This document shows, one piece after another, positions 16,072 to 24,265 of a DNA stretch of 29,879 nt (positions are counted from its first letter, which is position 1; each line of letters opens with the position of its first letter). The notes below the pieces were generated by a model, which saw nothing but the letters and a program-made list of their open reading frames with translations, ran no database searches and had not been told where the DNA came from. This DNA is from an uncultured Chromatiaceae bacterium (GTDB taxonomy: Bacteria > Pseudomonadota > Gammaproteobacteria > Enterobacterales > Alteromonadaceae): NCBI GenBank assembly GCA_946481195.1, contig CAMLNG010000002.1, forward strand, positions 1-29,879. Direction: 5' to 3'. The position numbers and the translations under genes were made by a program.

Positions 16072-17184
16072 TCAGGCTCCCTGTAGTACCACTAAATCAT
16101 CCCGGTGCACCGCCACCTCGCTTGGGCAATACCCCAATACAGTGGCGATTTGATCGCTATGGATGCCTTTGATTTTATTCAATTCCGCGGCGTTGTACTG
16201 ACTGACGCCTTTGGCAATTTTGCTGCCATCCGGCGCCACTAACCAGACGGCGTCACCTTTATCAAAATCGCCCTGTACTTTGGTTACGCCTTTAGCCAGC
16301 AACGATGCGCCTTTGTGCTGCACCGCCTGTGCGGCGCCTGCGTCCAGCCAGACTTCGGCACTGGCTTTGCTGGAATGCAATAACCAGTGTTTTTTCGCAC
16401 TCACTGTGCTTTGGCGCGCGGCAAACAGCGTACCGACCGGCTTGCCGGCTAATAAATCTTCAAAACTTTGTGCTTTTTGACCATTGATGATGAGGGTGTC
16501 AATACCGACTGCAGTGGCTTTATCCGCGGCCTGTAATTTCGTCACCATACCGCCGGTGCCGGTGCTGTGATGGCTGCCGCCGGCCATGGCATAAATCTGC
16601 GGGGTCAGTGCTTCGACCCTGGGGATCAGCTGTGCTGCTGCGTCGGTGCGCGGATTGGCTGTAAACAGTCCATCGACGTCAGAACAGATAATCAGCGCAT
16701 CCGCTTCAACCACAGAGGCTACCATCGCCGCCAGATTGTCGTTGTCGCCGACCCGCAGCTCTTTGGTCGCCACCGTATCGTTTTCATTGACGATCGGCAG
16801 CGCGCCGTGGCTCAGCAAAGTGCGTAAGGTATTGTCGATATTGAGGTAACGGCGCCGATCGGCCAAATCGGCATGGGTCAGTAAAATCTGCGCACAGGGC
16901 CAGTCGAGTAACTGGCTCCAGGTCGCCATCATCTGCGCCTGACCAATAGCGGCTAAGGCTTGTTTCACGTTAATCGGCAGCGGCTGATGGGTAAATTCAA
17001 TGGCGGAGCGTCCCGCCGCAACGCTGCCGCTTGAGACCAGCACCACTTCAATCCCGCGTAATTTACATTCACTGATAAAGCGCGCAATGGCCAGCAGATA
17101 ACGGGTTGACGTGCCTTTCCCTGCCGGTGCAATCAAAGCACTGCCGACTTTGATCACTATCCGTTTCCAGCTCAACCCCGCCAT
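16072..17184 (-). CDS. proB: Glutamate 5-kinase with PUA domain
   Basis: Encodes 370 residues (367 in E. coli). It phosphorylates glutamate to gamma-glutamyl phosphate, the first and feedback-controlled step of proline synthesis. The amino-acid-kinase domain shows IVIKVGSAL (9-17), SSGSVAAGR (51-59), a VNENDTVA loop and a GTGGMVTKLQAA segment; the C-terminal PUA domain (about 290-365) includes GASLLAKGVTKV and the NLxKIKG-like LNKIKG. The ATG at 17184 is chosen over an upstream in-frame start at 17280 because the family begins with a few residues before KRIVIKVG, and GGAGA lies nine bases upstream. It is the first gene of proB-proA, diverging from the OmpA lipoprotein gene. Confidence 0.96.
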   Translation of the reverse strand: MAGLSWKRIVIKVGSALIAPAGKGTSTRYLLAIARFISECKLRGIEVVLVSSGSVAAGRSAIEFTHQPLPINVKQALAAIGQAQMMATWSQLLDWPCAQILLTHADLADRRRYLNIDNTLRTLLSHGALPIVNENDTVATKELRVGDNDNLAAMVASVVEADALIICSDVDGLFTANPRTDAAAQLIPRVEALTPQIYAMAGGSHHSTGTGGMVTKLQAADKATAVGIDTLIINGQKAQSFEDLLAGKPVGTLFAARQSTVSAKKHWLLHSSKASAEVWLDAGAAQAVQHKGASLLAKGVTKVQGDFDKGDAVWLVAPDGSKIAKGVSQYNAAELNKIKGIHSDQIATVLGYCPSEVAVHRDDLVVLQGA

Positions 17185-17237
17185 TTGCCTGTTTCTCCGC
17201 CTTTGATTAATTAAGCGGCAGCTTAACTGTTTAGCCG

Positions 17238-17267
17238 TATAAATGTCTAGTTGTGAAGTGCGGTCAA
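17238..17267 (-). promoter_or_regulatory. Promoter candidate for proB-proA
   Basis: On the minus strand, TTGACC (17267-17262) matches the -35 consensus at five of six positions. TTTATA (17243-17238) follows after 18 bases but is a poor -10 match. The site is about 55 bases before the proB start. It is a weak prediction. Confidence 0.3.
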
Positions 17268-17389
17268 CAGCACCGACCACAGGTTAAACGGCTGCCGGAC
17301 TGCCGCTGATTCAGCCATAATTCAGCCCGGCGACGCCAGACTCAGTCGCATATGCATTTTCTCTTATCCAGAAACACAGGATTTTTTTA

Positions 17390-18046
17390 ATGACTTCACT
17401 TCGCCAGACTGCATCCCGCCTGACTGTCCTTGCCGCTGCTGCCAGCCTGACGCTGGCCGGTTGTGCCCAGTTCCCACAAGACAATACCACCCGGGGCGCC
17501 GCTATTGGTGCTGTGGTTGGTGGTGTTGCCGGTAAAGCTACCGGCAATCACAAAAACAAACGTGTCGCTTTAGGTGCGGTATTAGGGGCGCTCAGCGGCG
17601 CGGCGATTGGACGTTACATGGATAATCAGGAACAAGCGCTGGAAGAACAGCTGGCCGGTTCCGGTGTGCAGGTGAAACGCGAAGGTGACGTGTTAAAACT
17701 GGAAATTCCGTCACAAATTACCTTCGCATCAGGCCGCAGTGACATTCGCGCCGAGCTCTACCCGGTACTCAATGACATTGCCAAAGTACTGGCCGAATAC
17801 GACAAAACCCTGCTGGTGATCACCGGCCATACCGATGACACCGGCGGTCGCGAGCTCAATATGCGGTTGTCGCAACAACGTGCCGACACAGTGAAAAATT
17901 ATTTGAGCGCACAGCGCATCGACGATCGTCGTTTAGTCACACAGGGCGCAGGCCCGGACCAACCGCTGGTAGCCAATACTTCAGAAGCGAACCGGGCGAA
18001 AAACCGTCGGGTGGAAATTCAGATAGAGCCGCTGATCAGTCAATAA
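17390..18046 (+). CDS. OmpA-family outer-membrane lipoprotein, YiaD-like
   Basis: Encodes 218 residues. A lipoprotein signal ends in LTLAGC, so C25 should be lipidated; the following residue is Ala, which in Enterobacteria favours transport to the outer membrane. A glycine-zipper segment (about 36-75: GAAIGAVVGGVAGKA and LGAVLGALSGAAIG) follows. The C-terminal OmpA domain (about 105-215) binds peptidoglycan, with FASGRSDI, TGHTDDTGG and the closing NRAKNRRVEI. It probably tethers the outer membrane to the cell wall. AGGA is eight bases before the ATG. It is a single-gene unit with its own terminator. The YiaD label describes layout, not proven orthology. Confidence 0.9.
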   Translation: MTSLRQTASRLTVLAAAASLTLAGCAQFPQDNTTRGAAIGAVVGGVAGKATGNHKNKRVALGAVLGALSGAAIGRYMDNQEQALEEQLAGSGVQVKREGDVLKLEIPSQITFASGRSDIRAELYPVLNDIAKVLAEYDKTLLVITGHTDDTGGRELNMRLSQQRADTVKNYLSAQRIDDRRLVTQGAGPDQPLVANTSEANRAKNRRVEIQIEPLISQ

Positions 18047-18069
18047 GCGCAGCTGACCTTTTGTCCCCA

Positions 18070-18101
18070 GGGGTGCAGGTGGTTTTATGCATCCCTTTTT
18101 T
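18070..18101 (+). terminator. Rho-independent terminator of the OmpA lipoprotein gene
   Basis: GGGGTGCA (18070-18077) pairs with TGCATCCC (18088-18095), with one G-T wobble and a ten-base loop, followed by six T residues (18096-18101). It begins 23 bases after the stop codon. Confidence 0.75.
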
Positions 18102-18151
18102 ATTTACCAACACTGCTCTGTGCGTTTGCGGTGGGCGGTACACCCTGTACA

Positions 18152-18181
18152 TAAGAAAACAGCCGCTGTCAGGCGGCCGTT
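18152..18181 (-). terminator. Rho-independent terminator of speE
   Basis: Read on the minus strand, AACGGCCGC (18181-18173) pairs with GCGGCTGTT (18166-18158), with one G-T wobble around CTGACA, and runs into TTTTCTTA. It begins 7 bases after the speE stop. Confidence 0.7.
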
Positions 18182-18188
18182 GTCTTGG

Positions 18189-19049
18189 CTAGGGTTTTAA
18201 CTGCCGGCGCATAAAGTTTGGCAACGCCATAGACGCCTGATGGATGTCGGCGTTGTAGTATTCAGTGTCAAAGCCCGGGTTGGCTGCCGCCTCAAACCGG
18301 AAGCCGTCAAAACCCTGCTCTTTACGAGCCAGCGTACAAGTCCACCAGCCGCTCGGATACACCATCTGCGGGAACTGCAGTGTTTGCAGCTCGGCAAAAC
18401 CAGCGTCTTTCATCGCGACCCGCATGTCATTTAATAACTGCAGGTGAATCAGCGGCGACTCGCTTTGCTGCACCAGAATACCGCCCGGTTTTAACGCAGC
18501 AAAACAGCTTTGATAAAAGGCGCGGTTAAATAATCCTTCGCCAGGGCCAATCGGGTCAGTCGAGTCGACAATGACCACGTCGACGCTGGCCGGCGCCGCG
18601 TCACGCATATACTGAATTCCGTCGGCAAACAGCAGTGTGGCCCGCGGGTCCTGATTCGACGCACAAAGCTCCGGGAAATAACGCTCAGCCATCCGCGTCA
18701 CTTGTTCGTCGATATCAATCTGCGTGACCTGTTGTACTGATCGGTGTTTCAATACTTCACGTAATGTGCCGCAATCACCGCCGCCGATGATGATGACGTT
18801 TTGCGGGTTTGGGTGGGTGAACAGCACCGGGTGGCTCAGCATCTCGTGATACAGGAAATTGTCACGGGTGCTCAGCATAATGACGCCATCGATCACCATC
18901 AGATTGCCAAAATCGGTGGTTTTATAGATTTCAATGTGCTGGAAAGGCGACTGAACTTCAGCTAATTTTTGCTCGGTTCTTAAGGAAAACGCACTGCCAC
19001 TTGGCGCGAAGATCTCGGTAAACCACTGTTGTGAATTGAGTTCTGACAT
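18189..19049 (-). CDS. speE: Polyamine aminopropyltransferase (spermidine synthase)
   Basis: Encodes 286 residues (288 in E. coli). It transfers an aminopropyl group from decarboxylated S-adenosylmethionine to putrescine, giving spermidine and methylthioadenosine, in the cytoplasm. The nucleotide-binding loop is IIGGGDCGTLREV (87-99), the catalytic Asp lies in VDSTDPIGPGEGLF (D162, with D165), and DGVIMLSTRDNFLYHEM is the family signature near 54-70. The GGGDCG loop has Cys where E. coli has Gly. It diverges from speA, which supplies agmatine on the way to putrescine, so the two form a polyamine locus. No speD or speB is in the window. Confidence 0.95.
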   Translation of the reverse strand: MSELNSQQWFTEIFAPSGSAFSLRTEQKLAEVQSPFQHIEIYKTTDFGNLMVIDGVIMLSTRDNFLYHEMLSHPVLFTHPNPQNVIIIGGGDCGTLREVLKHRSVQQVTQIDIDEQVTRMAERYFPELCASNQDPRATLLFADGIQYMRDAAPASVDVVIVDSTDPIGPGEGLFNRAFYQSCFAALKPGGILVQQSESPLIHLQLLNDMRVAMKDAGFAELQTLQFPQMVYPSGWWTCTLARKEQGFDGFRFEAAANPGFDTEYYNADIHQASMALPNFMRRQLKP

Positions 19050-19129
19050 AGTCTCACTCCGGGTACTGATTCAGGGGCCAAATATTTTGCCAGTGAAGCC
19101 TGCCTGAGACAAACTTTTCATGTTTTTTT

Positions 19130-19166
19130 GCCGCCGATACGAATAAAATGGCGGCCTATTTTTTCT
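19130..19166 (+). promoter_or_regulatory. Hairpin with T-run in the speA leader
   Basis: GCCGCC (19130-19135) can pair with GGCGGC (19150-19155) across a 14-base AT-rich loop, and after CTA there is TTTTTT, ending just before the TAAGG ribosome-binding site. It has the shape of a leader terminator or attenuator. A competing reading is that TAAAAT (19144-19149) is a -10 element, in which case the hairpin would not be transcribed. Confidence 0.35.
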
Positions 19167-19178
19167 AAGGGCACGACA

Positions 19179-21062
19179 ATGGCAGAATGGGGTATCGACA
19201 AAGCAAGATCTATTTATAACGTTGCAGTCTGGAGCGAAGGCTACTTTGACGTCAACGCCAATGGCGATCTCGTTGCTTATCCGGATCAGGATCATAGCAA
19301 ACCGGGCATTAGTTTCCCGGAACTGACAGCACGTTTTAAACAAGAAGGTCTGACTTTACCTGTGCTGGTGCGGTTTACCGACATCCTGCAGCACCGGGTT
19401 GAAACCTTAATCAGCTCCTTCGCCAAAGCCAAAGCTGAACGCGAATATCAGGGCGAATACACTGCTGTTTATCCGATCAAAGTGAACCAGCAATATTCCG
19501 TGGTGAAAAAGCTGGTGCATTCGAGCAATAAAGTTGGTCTGGAAGCAGGTTCAAAACCTGAACTGATGGCGATTCTGGGCGTCACCGAAAAACCACTGAA
19601 AATCGTTTGTAACGGTTATAAAGACAGTGAATTCCTGCGCCTGGCCACTATCGGCCAGATGATGGGCCACACTGTGTATGTGGTTGTAGAAAAACTGACT
19701 GAATTAAAAACTTTGCTACGCGAAATCGACAGCTTAGGCGCGGCGCCACTCATCGGCATCCGCATCAAGCTGAATTCAGTTGGCAAAGGCAAATGGCAAA
19801 ACACCGGCGGTGAAAAAGGCAAGTTTGGCTTAACTGCAACGCAAGTGCTACAAGCCATTGATATCTTAAAAGAAGCCGGCAAGCTGGACCTGTTACAGCT
19901 GGTGCATTTCCATATCGGCTCACAAATTGCCAATATCCGCGATATTCACAACGCCATCCGCGAATGCGCACGGCACTATGCCGAACTGCGCACGCTGGGT
20001 GTGCCTATCACCACAGTCGACGTCGGCGGTGGTCTGGGTGTCGATTACGAAGGTTCGAACTCACGTTCAGCCTGTTCGATGAACTACACCATGTATGAAT
20101 ATGCCCGCAACGTGGTATTCGGCTTAAAAGAAGTCTGTGACGAATACGACTTGCCGCATCCGAACATCATCACCGAATCCGGCCGTGCCATGACTGCGCA
20201 CCACGCCGTGCTGGTGACAGATGCGATCGACGTTGAACGCGCACCGGGCCTGCGTTACCTGCCGGAACCTTCAGAAGATTCACCACAAGTGGTGTGGGCG
20301 CTGTGGGATTCTTATCAGAACGTGACGCCACGCTCAGCCGTGGAAGCCTATCACGACGCGGTGCACTATTTCACCGATGCGCATGCGCAGTATGTGCATG
20401 GCCTGCTGACGCTGAAAGACTGGTCATTGCTGGAGCAAATCTACTTTGCCACCATCAACAAAGTGAAGGACATGCTGGACTTAAGTTCACGTTCGCACCG
20501 TGAAATTCACGACGAACTGAACGAAAAACTGGCCGACAAGCTGTTCGTGAACTTCTCATTGTTCCAGTCGATGCCGGACGCCTGGGGTATTGACCAGCTG
20601 TTCCCGGTGATGCCGCTGGAACGGATGAATGAAGCGCTGGACCGCCGCGCCATTATTCAGGACATCACCTGTGACTCTGACGGCGCGCTGAAAAGCTATG
20701 CTGACGGCAACGGGATCGAAAGCAGCCTGCCGCTGCCGGAATATAAAGAAGACGAGCAGTATTTGATTGGTATGTTTATGGTCGGCGCTTATCAGGAGAT
20801 CCTCGGCGATTTACACAACCTGTTTGGCGACACCGATTCGGTCCATGTCGAGCTGAACCCGGACGGTACTTATTCTCTGGCGAACGCCATTAAAGGCGAT
20901 ACGGTTGCAGACGTGTTACGTTACGTCGCCTTTGATGCAGAAAAACTGATTAATTCCTACTCCAATCAGTTAGGACGCAGCAGCTTCAGCACTGAAACAC
21001 AGCAAGCCATGCTGGAAGAACTGAAAGCGGGCGTCTACGGCTACACCTACTTCGAAGATTAA
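19179..21062 (+). CDS. speA: Biosynthetic arginine decarboxylase
   Basis: Encodes 627 residues (658 in E. coli). It decarboxylates arginine to agmatine using pyridoxal phosphate, the entry to putrescine synthesis. The PLP lysine is K101 in VYPIKVNQQ; VDVGGGLGVDYEGS and ESGRAMTAHHAVLVTDAI are the alanine-racemase-fold barrel signatures, and the C-terminal beta domain contains CDSDGALKSY, near the usual substrate-binding cysteine. The ATG at 19179 is chosen over an in-frame start at 19128 because the family begins near GIDKARSIYNVAVW and TAAGG lies eight bases upstream. The gene diverges from speE. Two hairpins follow, the second a strong terminator. Confidence 0.96.
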   Translation: MAEWGIDKARSIYNVAVWSEGYFDVNANGDLVAYPDQDHSKPGISFPELTARFKQEGLTLPVLVRFTDILQHRVETLISSFAKAKAEREYQGEYTAVYPIKVNQQYSVVKKLVHSSNKVGLEAGSKPELMAILGVTEKPLKIVCNGYKDSEFLRLATIGQMMGHTVYVVVEKLTELKTLLREIDSLGAAPLIGIRIKLNSVGKGKWQNTGGEKGKFGLTATQVLQAIDILKEAGKLDLLQLVHFHIGSQIANIRDIHNAIRECARHYAELRTLGVPITTVDVGGGLGVDYEGSNSRSACSMNYTMYEYARNVVFGLKEVCDEYDLPHPNIITESGRAMTAHHAVLVTDAIDVERAPGLRYLPEPSEDSPQVVWALWDSYQNVTPRSAVEAYHDAVHYFTDAHAQYVHGLLTLKDWSLLEQIYFATINKVKDMLDLSSRSHREIHDELNEKLADKLFVNFSLFQSMPDAWGIDQLFPVMPLERMNEALDRRAIIQDITCDSDGALKSYADGNGIESSLPLPEYKEDEQYLIGMFMVGAYQEILGDLHNLFGDTDSVHVELNPDGTYSLANAIKGDTVADVLRYVAFDAEKLINSYSNQLGRSSFSTETQQAMLEELKAGVYGYTYFED

Positions 21063-21078
21063 GGTAGACTGTACAGGT

Positions 21079-21099
21079 CGGAGCAGTTCAGTTGCTCCG
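21079..21099 (+). other. Hairpin after speA
   Basis: CGGAGCA (21079-21085) pairs with TGCTCCG (21093-21099) around seven bases. There is no T-run; it precedes the true terminator by 13 bases and may stabilise the mRNA end. Confidence 0.45.
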
Positions 21100-21112
21100 A
21101 GTGACGTATATC

Positions 21113-21142
21113 AAAGAGCAGGCCAGACTTGCTCTTTTTTTT
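21113..21142 (+). terminator. Rho-independent terminator of speA
   Basis: AAAGAGCA (21113-21120) pairs with TGCTCTTT (21130-21137) around a nine-base loop, and the T-run continues to 21142. It separates speA from the acyltransferase pair. Confidence 0.9.
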
Positions 21143-21178
21143 GCTTGCTATGACCGAAGTTTCACATGGAGAGAACTG

Positions 21179-22069
21179 ATGCTGCATTTCTTGCCCAAGC
21201 CTTTGATTGGATTGGTATCTTTCTTGTTGTATATCGGCAATACCCTGTTTTGGGCCGTGCCTATTCTGTGCCTGGCGGTACTGAAATTGCCGCCGGTGCA
21301 ACGCTGGCAAACCTGGATGACCTGGCTGTTAGACGCCTGTGCCAGTGCGTGGATCTCCATCAACAATTGCACCACCGCACTCTTTACCCGTATTCGCTGG
21401 GACGTCAAAGGCCTGGAAACGCTGAGCCTGAAAGACTGGTATCTGGTGGTTGCCAATCATCAGAGCTGGGTCGATATCCTGGTACTGCAAAAAGTCTTTA
21501 ACCGGCAAATTCCGTTCCTGAAATTCTTTCTGAAAAAAGAGCTGATTTATGTACCTGTGATTGGCCTGTGCTGGTGGGCACTGGATTTTCCATTTATGAA
21601 ACGCTACAGCGCCGCATTCCTGGCCAAACATCCGGAATTAAAAGGCAAAGACGTTGAAACTACCCGCAAGGCCTGTGAAAAGTTTCGTTATAAACCGGTG
21701 TCGGTGATGAATTTCCTTGAGGGCACCCGGTTCACACCGGAAAAACACAATAAACAACAAGCGCCATTTGCCCATTTACTCAAACCCAAGGCCGGTGGCA
21801 TTTCTTTTGTGTTAAACGCCATGGGTGAACATCTGCACAAATTACTGGATGTGACCATTTATTACCCGAAAGGCTCACCGAGTTTTTGGGATTACATCAG
21901 TGGTAAAGTGCATGACATTAAAGTTCGGGTCCGTGTGTTGCCGATAGAGCCAGCGCTGATTGGTGATTACGAAGACGCGCAGTTCCGCCAGCAATTCCAG
22001 CACTGGGTGAACCAGTTATGGCTGGATAAAGACCGGCAAATCGCCTTATTACAACAGGAGTCCCGCTGA
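21179..22069 (+). CDS. 1-acyl-glycerol-3-phosphate acyltransferase family protein, YihG-like (first of tandem pair)
   Basis: Encodes 296 residues. GGAGAG lies five bases before the ATG at 21179, and an N-terminal hydrophobic span (about 10-37) begins there; a longer in-frame reading from 21092 would run through the speA terminator and is rejected. The PlsC-type active site is NHQSWVD, with H94 and D99; the glycerophosphate-binding motif is EGTRF (181-185). ALDFPFMKRYS and GKDVETTRKACEKFR are very close to E. coli YihG, a probable acyltransferase acting on lysophospholipids at the inner membrane. It overlaps the next, paralogous gene by one base (TGATG), so the pair is translationally coupled. 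Acyl substrate is unknown. Confidence 0.9.
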   Translation: MLHFLPKPLIGLVSFLLYIGNTLFWAVPILCLAVLKLPPVQRWQTWMTWLLDACASAWISINNCTTALFTRIRWDVKGLETLSLKDWYLVVANHQSWVDILVLQKVFNRQIPFLKFFLKKELIYVPVIGLCWWALDFPFMKRYSAAFLAKHPELKGKDVETTRKACEKFRYKPVSVMNFLEGTRFTPEKHNKQQAPFAHLLKPKAGGISFVLNAMGEHLHKLLDVTIYYPKGSPSFWDYISGKVHDIKVRVRVLPIEPALIGDYEDAQFRQQFQHWVNQLWLDKDRQIALLQQESR

Positions 22070-23007
22070 TGCTGGCTTTTCTTCCCGCACCACTGATTTT
22101 ACTGTTGTCACTGCCGCTGTTTACGCTGAACCTGACGGTGTGGGGGCTGATTGTCACCTTGTGCGGTGTAGTTAAATTGCTGCTGCCGATGCCAGCGGCA
22201 AGGCTGCGGGTATCCAAAGTCGCGCACTGGGCCTACCGGCACTGGTCCTTGCATAACCGCCAGCTGATTGAACTTTTCAACAAAGTGGAATGGCAAATCG
22301 AAGGCGAAGCGCGTTTGTCGCCGCAGCGTTGGTATTTGTTGATCTCTAATCATCGCAGCTGGTTGGATATCCCGGTACTGAGTCAGTTTGCACTGGATCG
22401 TATTCCGGAACCGAAGTTCTTCTTAAAAGAAGAGTTAAAGTGGGTGCCTTTTATCGGCTCGGCATCCTGGGCACTGGATATGCCATTTATGAAACGCTAC
22501 AGCCAGGCACAGATCCGCAAAAACCCGGCGCTGCAGGGCAAAGATATCGAAACCACGCGCCAGTCTTGTGAGAAATTCCGCGAACAGCCGACGACCATTA
22601 TCAACTTTGTCGAAGGCACCCGTTTTACCGCTGCCAAACACCGGTTAAAAAACAGTCCATTCCGCTTTTTGCTGCCGGCCAAAGCCGGTGGTATTGCATT
22701 TACTCTGGCCAGCATGGGGTCGTTGTTTGATGCGGTGCTGGATGTCACGCTGATTTACCCTGACAACCCGCGCCATGTGCTGGTGGCGATGTTACTCGGC
22801 CGGTTAAAACGGGTTGTGATCCAGGTGGATGTGTTGCCGGTCGATGCGCAAATCATTGGCGATTATTTCCAGAATGAAGCCTTCCGCCAGCAGTTCCAAA
22901 TGTGGCTGAATCAGCGTTGGGTCGATAAAGATCAGCGTATTGCGGCTTGCCTGGCGGCGCCGGACAACACACTAAAACAACAACTGGATTGCACCAGCCC
23001 GTCTTAG
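22069..23007 (+). CDS. 1-acyl-glycerol-3-phosphate acyltransferase family protein, YihG-like (second of tandem pair)
   Basis: Encodes 312 residues with CAGGAG eight bases before the ATG. An N-terminal hydrophobic span (about 5-40) should anchor it in the inner membrane. The active site is NHRSWLD (H95, D100) and the phosphate motif EGTRF (182-186). It shares ALDMPFMKRYS and GKDIETTRQSCEKFR with the preceding protein, so the two arose by duplication; both still have all visible catalytic residues. It may reacylate lysophospholipids with a different acyl preference from its partner, which is inference. Its TAG stop overlaps the stop of the minus-strand methyltransferase gene. Confidence 0.9.
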   Translation: MLAFLPAPLILLLSLPLFTLNLTVWGLIVTLCGVVKLLLPMPAARLRVSKVAHWAYRHWSLHNRQLIELFNKVEWQIEGEARLSPQRWYLLISNHRSWLDIPVLSQFALDRIPEPKFFLKEELKWVPFIGSASWALDMPFMKRYSQAQIRKNPALQGKDIETTRQSCEKFREQPTTIINFVEGTRFTAAKHRLKNSPFRFLLPAKAGGIAFTLASMGSLFDAVLDVTLIYPDNPRHVLVAMLLGRLKRVVIQVDVLPVDAQIIGDYFQNEAFRQQFQMWLNQRWVDKDQRIAACLAAPDNTLKQQLDCTSPS

Positions 23008-24182
23008 GCGGTTTTCACTGCCTGCAATAGCAGGTTGCGCGGCGTCAGGCTGGCAGCGCAAAGTTCTCTGAGCTGCACCTGATAGCCTTGCTGCTGCAGA
23101 TACAGCGCCAAATCTGCCACCAGCCATAACTCCAGCGGCCGGCGAAACAGATGCTGCACCAGCTCCAGTTGCCGTTGTTGCAGCAGTGCCTGTTCGGCCT
23201 GTTGCAGTAAAACCGGCACTCTGCCCACATCCGGCGGAGCCAGTTGATGTTCAGCACCGGCAAAAACCAGAAAATCGGTTAAATCACCACTAAACCAGTG
23301 TTTACCGACCGAGCGCAGCGGCTGATACCCAAGGCCCTGTTGCCGCCGCCAGACCCGCCACAGTTGCCGCCATAACATTTCAGTCTGAGACAAACGCGCC
23401 ACCCGCTCGCCGCCGGTACAACTTTGTTGTACCGCCAGCCGCAAGTCGGCTTTCGTGAGTTGCAGTGGGCTTTGCTGCCCCACACCAGACAACGGCTGAT
23501 ACAGCGTTGCCTGCTGCAAATGGTAACAACAAGGTACTAAGGCGAGTGCCTGACAATCGGCAGCCACAGCTTCGCGCGCCGCCACCCGGTGTAAATCACC
23601 GCAGGCATGCAGCGCCAGCAATTGTTGCTGGCTTTGCAGATAAGGCGTTACTGGCTGCTTCAGTACATCCACACAGACAAACTGCTGCGCCAGACCGAGC
23701 TGGGCGGCTCGCTGCTGCCCGGCATCACACAGACTTTGCTGCCATTCGAGACTGGTGACCGGCGCCTGATACAGAAAACTCATCACTTTGCCGAGATGCC
23801 CTTTGCCGGCGCACCATTCCAGTACAGGCCGGCCGGGTTGCCCGACACTGGCCGCCAGCCTGGTGATTTGCTGCCATTTACGGCCGCTGATGTCGGTACT
23901 GAGCCAAAATGGCAGCGCCTTCGCAGGTTCAGCACACTCCTGCGGCAATGATGGCAACACCGCAAACAGCTGCGGGAAGTAAGCGGAAAAATACTGCTGT
24001 TGCAGCGCTGGGCTGGCATCAATGCGGGCACAGTCTTCTAAGCTGAAACTCTGCAGCAGCTTGGTTAACGCCGGGTCGAGTTCCACTGGCCAGTCCGCCT
24101 GCATCGGCTGAAACTGCCACAGTGAACTGTACTGCTGCAGCAGGTTGTCCAGCTCGAAAAACAACTTTACAAACAACGACAT
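23004..24182 (-). CDS. SAM-dependent methyltransferase, CCYH-motif (Methyltransf_32-like)
   Basis: Encodes 392 residues. The start ATG at 24182 has AGAAGG nine bases upstream; a TTG ten codons earlier is less likely. The SAM-binding loop is LEWCAGKGHLG (121-131), followed by an acidic strand end in SLEWQQ, then LHACGDLH (191-198) and VPCCYH (216-221). This set of motifs matches the Methyltransf_32 group, whose members include RNA-modifying and metabolite methyltransferases; the target here is unknown. There is no signal peptide, so it is cytoplasmic. It diverges from the receiver protein gene 83 bases away and converges on the acyltransferases with a four-base overlap. Confidence 0.82.
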   Translation of the reverse strand: MSLFVKLFFELDNLLQQYSSLWQFQPMQADWPVELDPALTKLLQSFSLEDCARIDASPALQQQYFSAYFPQLFAVLPSLPQECAEPAKALPFWLSTDISGRKWQQITRLAASVGQPGRPVLEWCAGKGHLGKVMSFLYQAPVTSLEWQQSLCDAGQQRAAQLGLAQQFVCVDVLKQPVTPYLQSQQQLLALHACGDLHRVAAREAVAADCQALALVPCCYHLQQATLYQPLSGVGQQSPLQLTKADLRLAVQQSCTGGERVARLSQTEMLWRQLWRVWRRQQGLGYQPLRSVGKHWFSGDLTDFLVFAGAEHQLAPPDVGRVPVLLQQAEQALLQQRQLELVQHLFRRPLELWLVADLALYLQQQGYQVQLRELCAASLTPRNLLLQAVKTA

Positions 24183-24265
24183 CAATACAAGCCTTCTGGC
24201 AGAAACTGGCAATCCCGGCAGGCTTGTGACAGACTGAACGGGCAGCTGAAATGGCAGGATACAAG

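Noticed and set aside
17185..17280. Upstream in-frame start that would lengthen ProB by 32 residues
   Set aside because: The added residues do not resemble ProB, and they cover the likely promoter; the ATG at 17184 fits the family length.
21092..21178. Upstream in-frame start for the first acyltransferase
   Set aside because: It would translate through the speA terminator hairpin; the ATG at 21179 has a strong ribosome-binding site.
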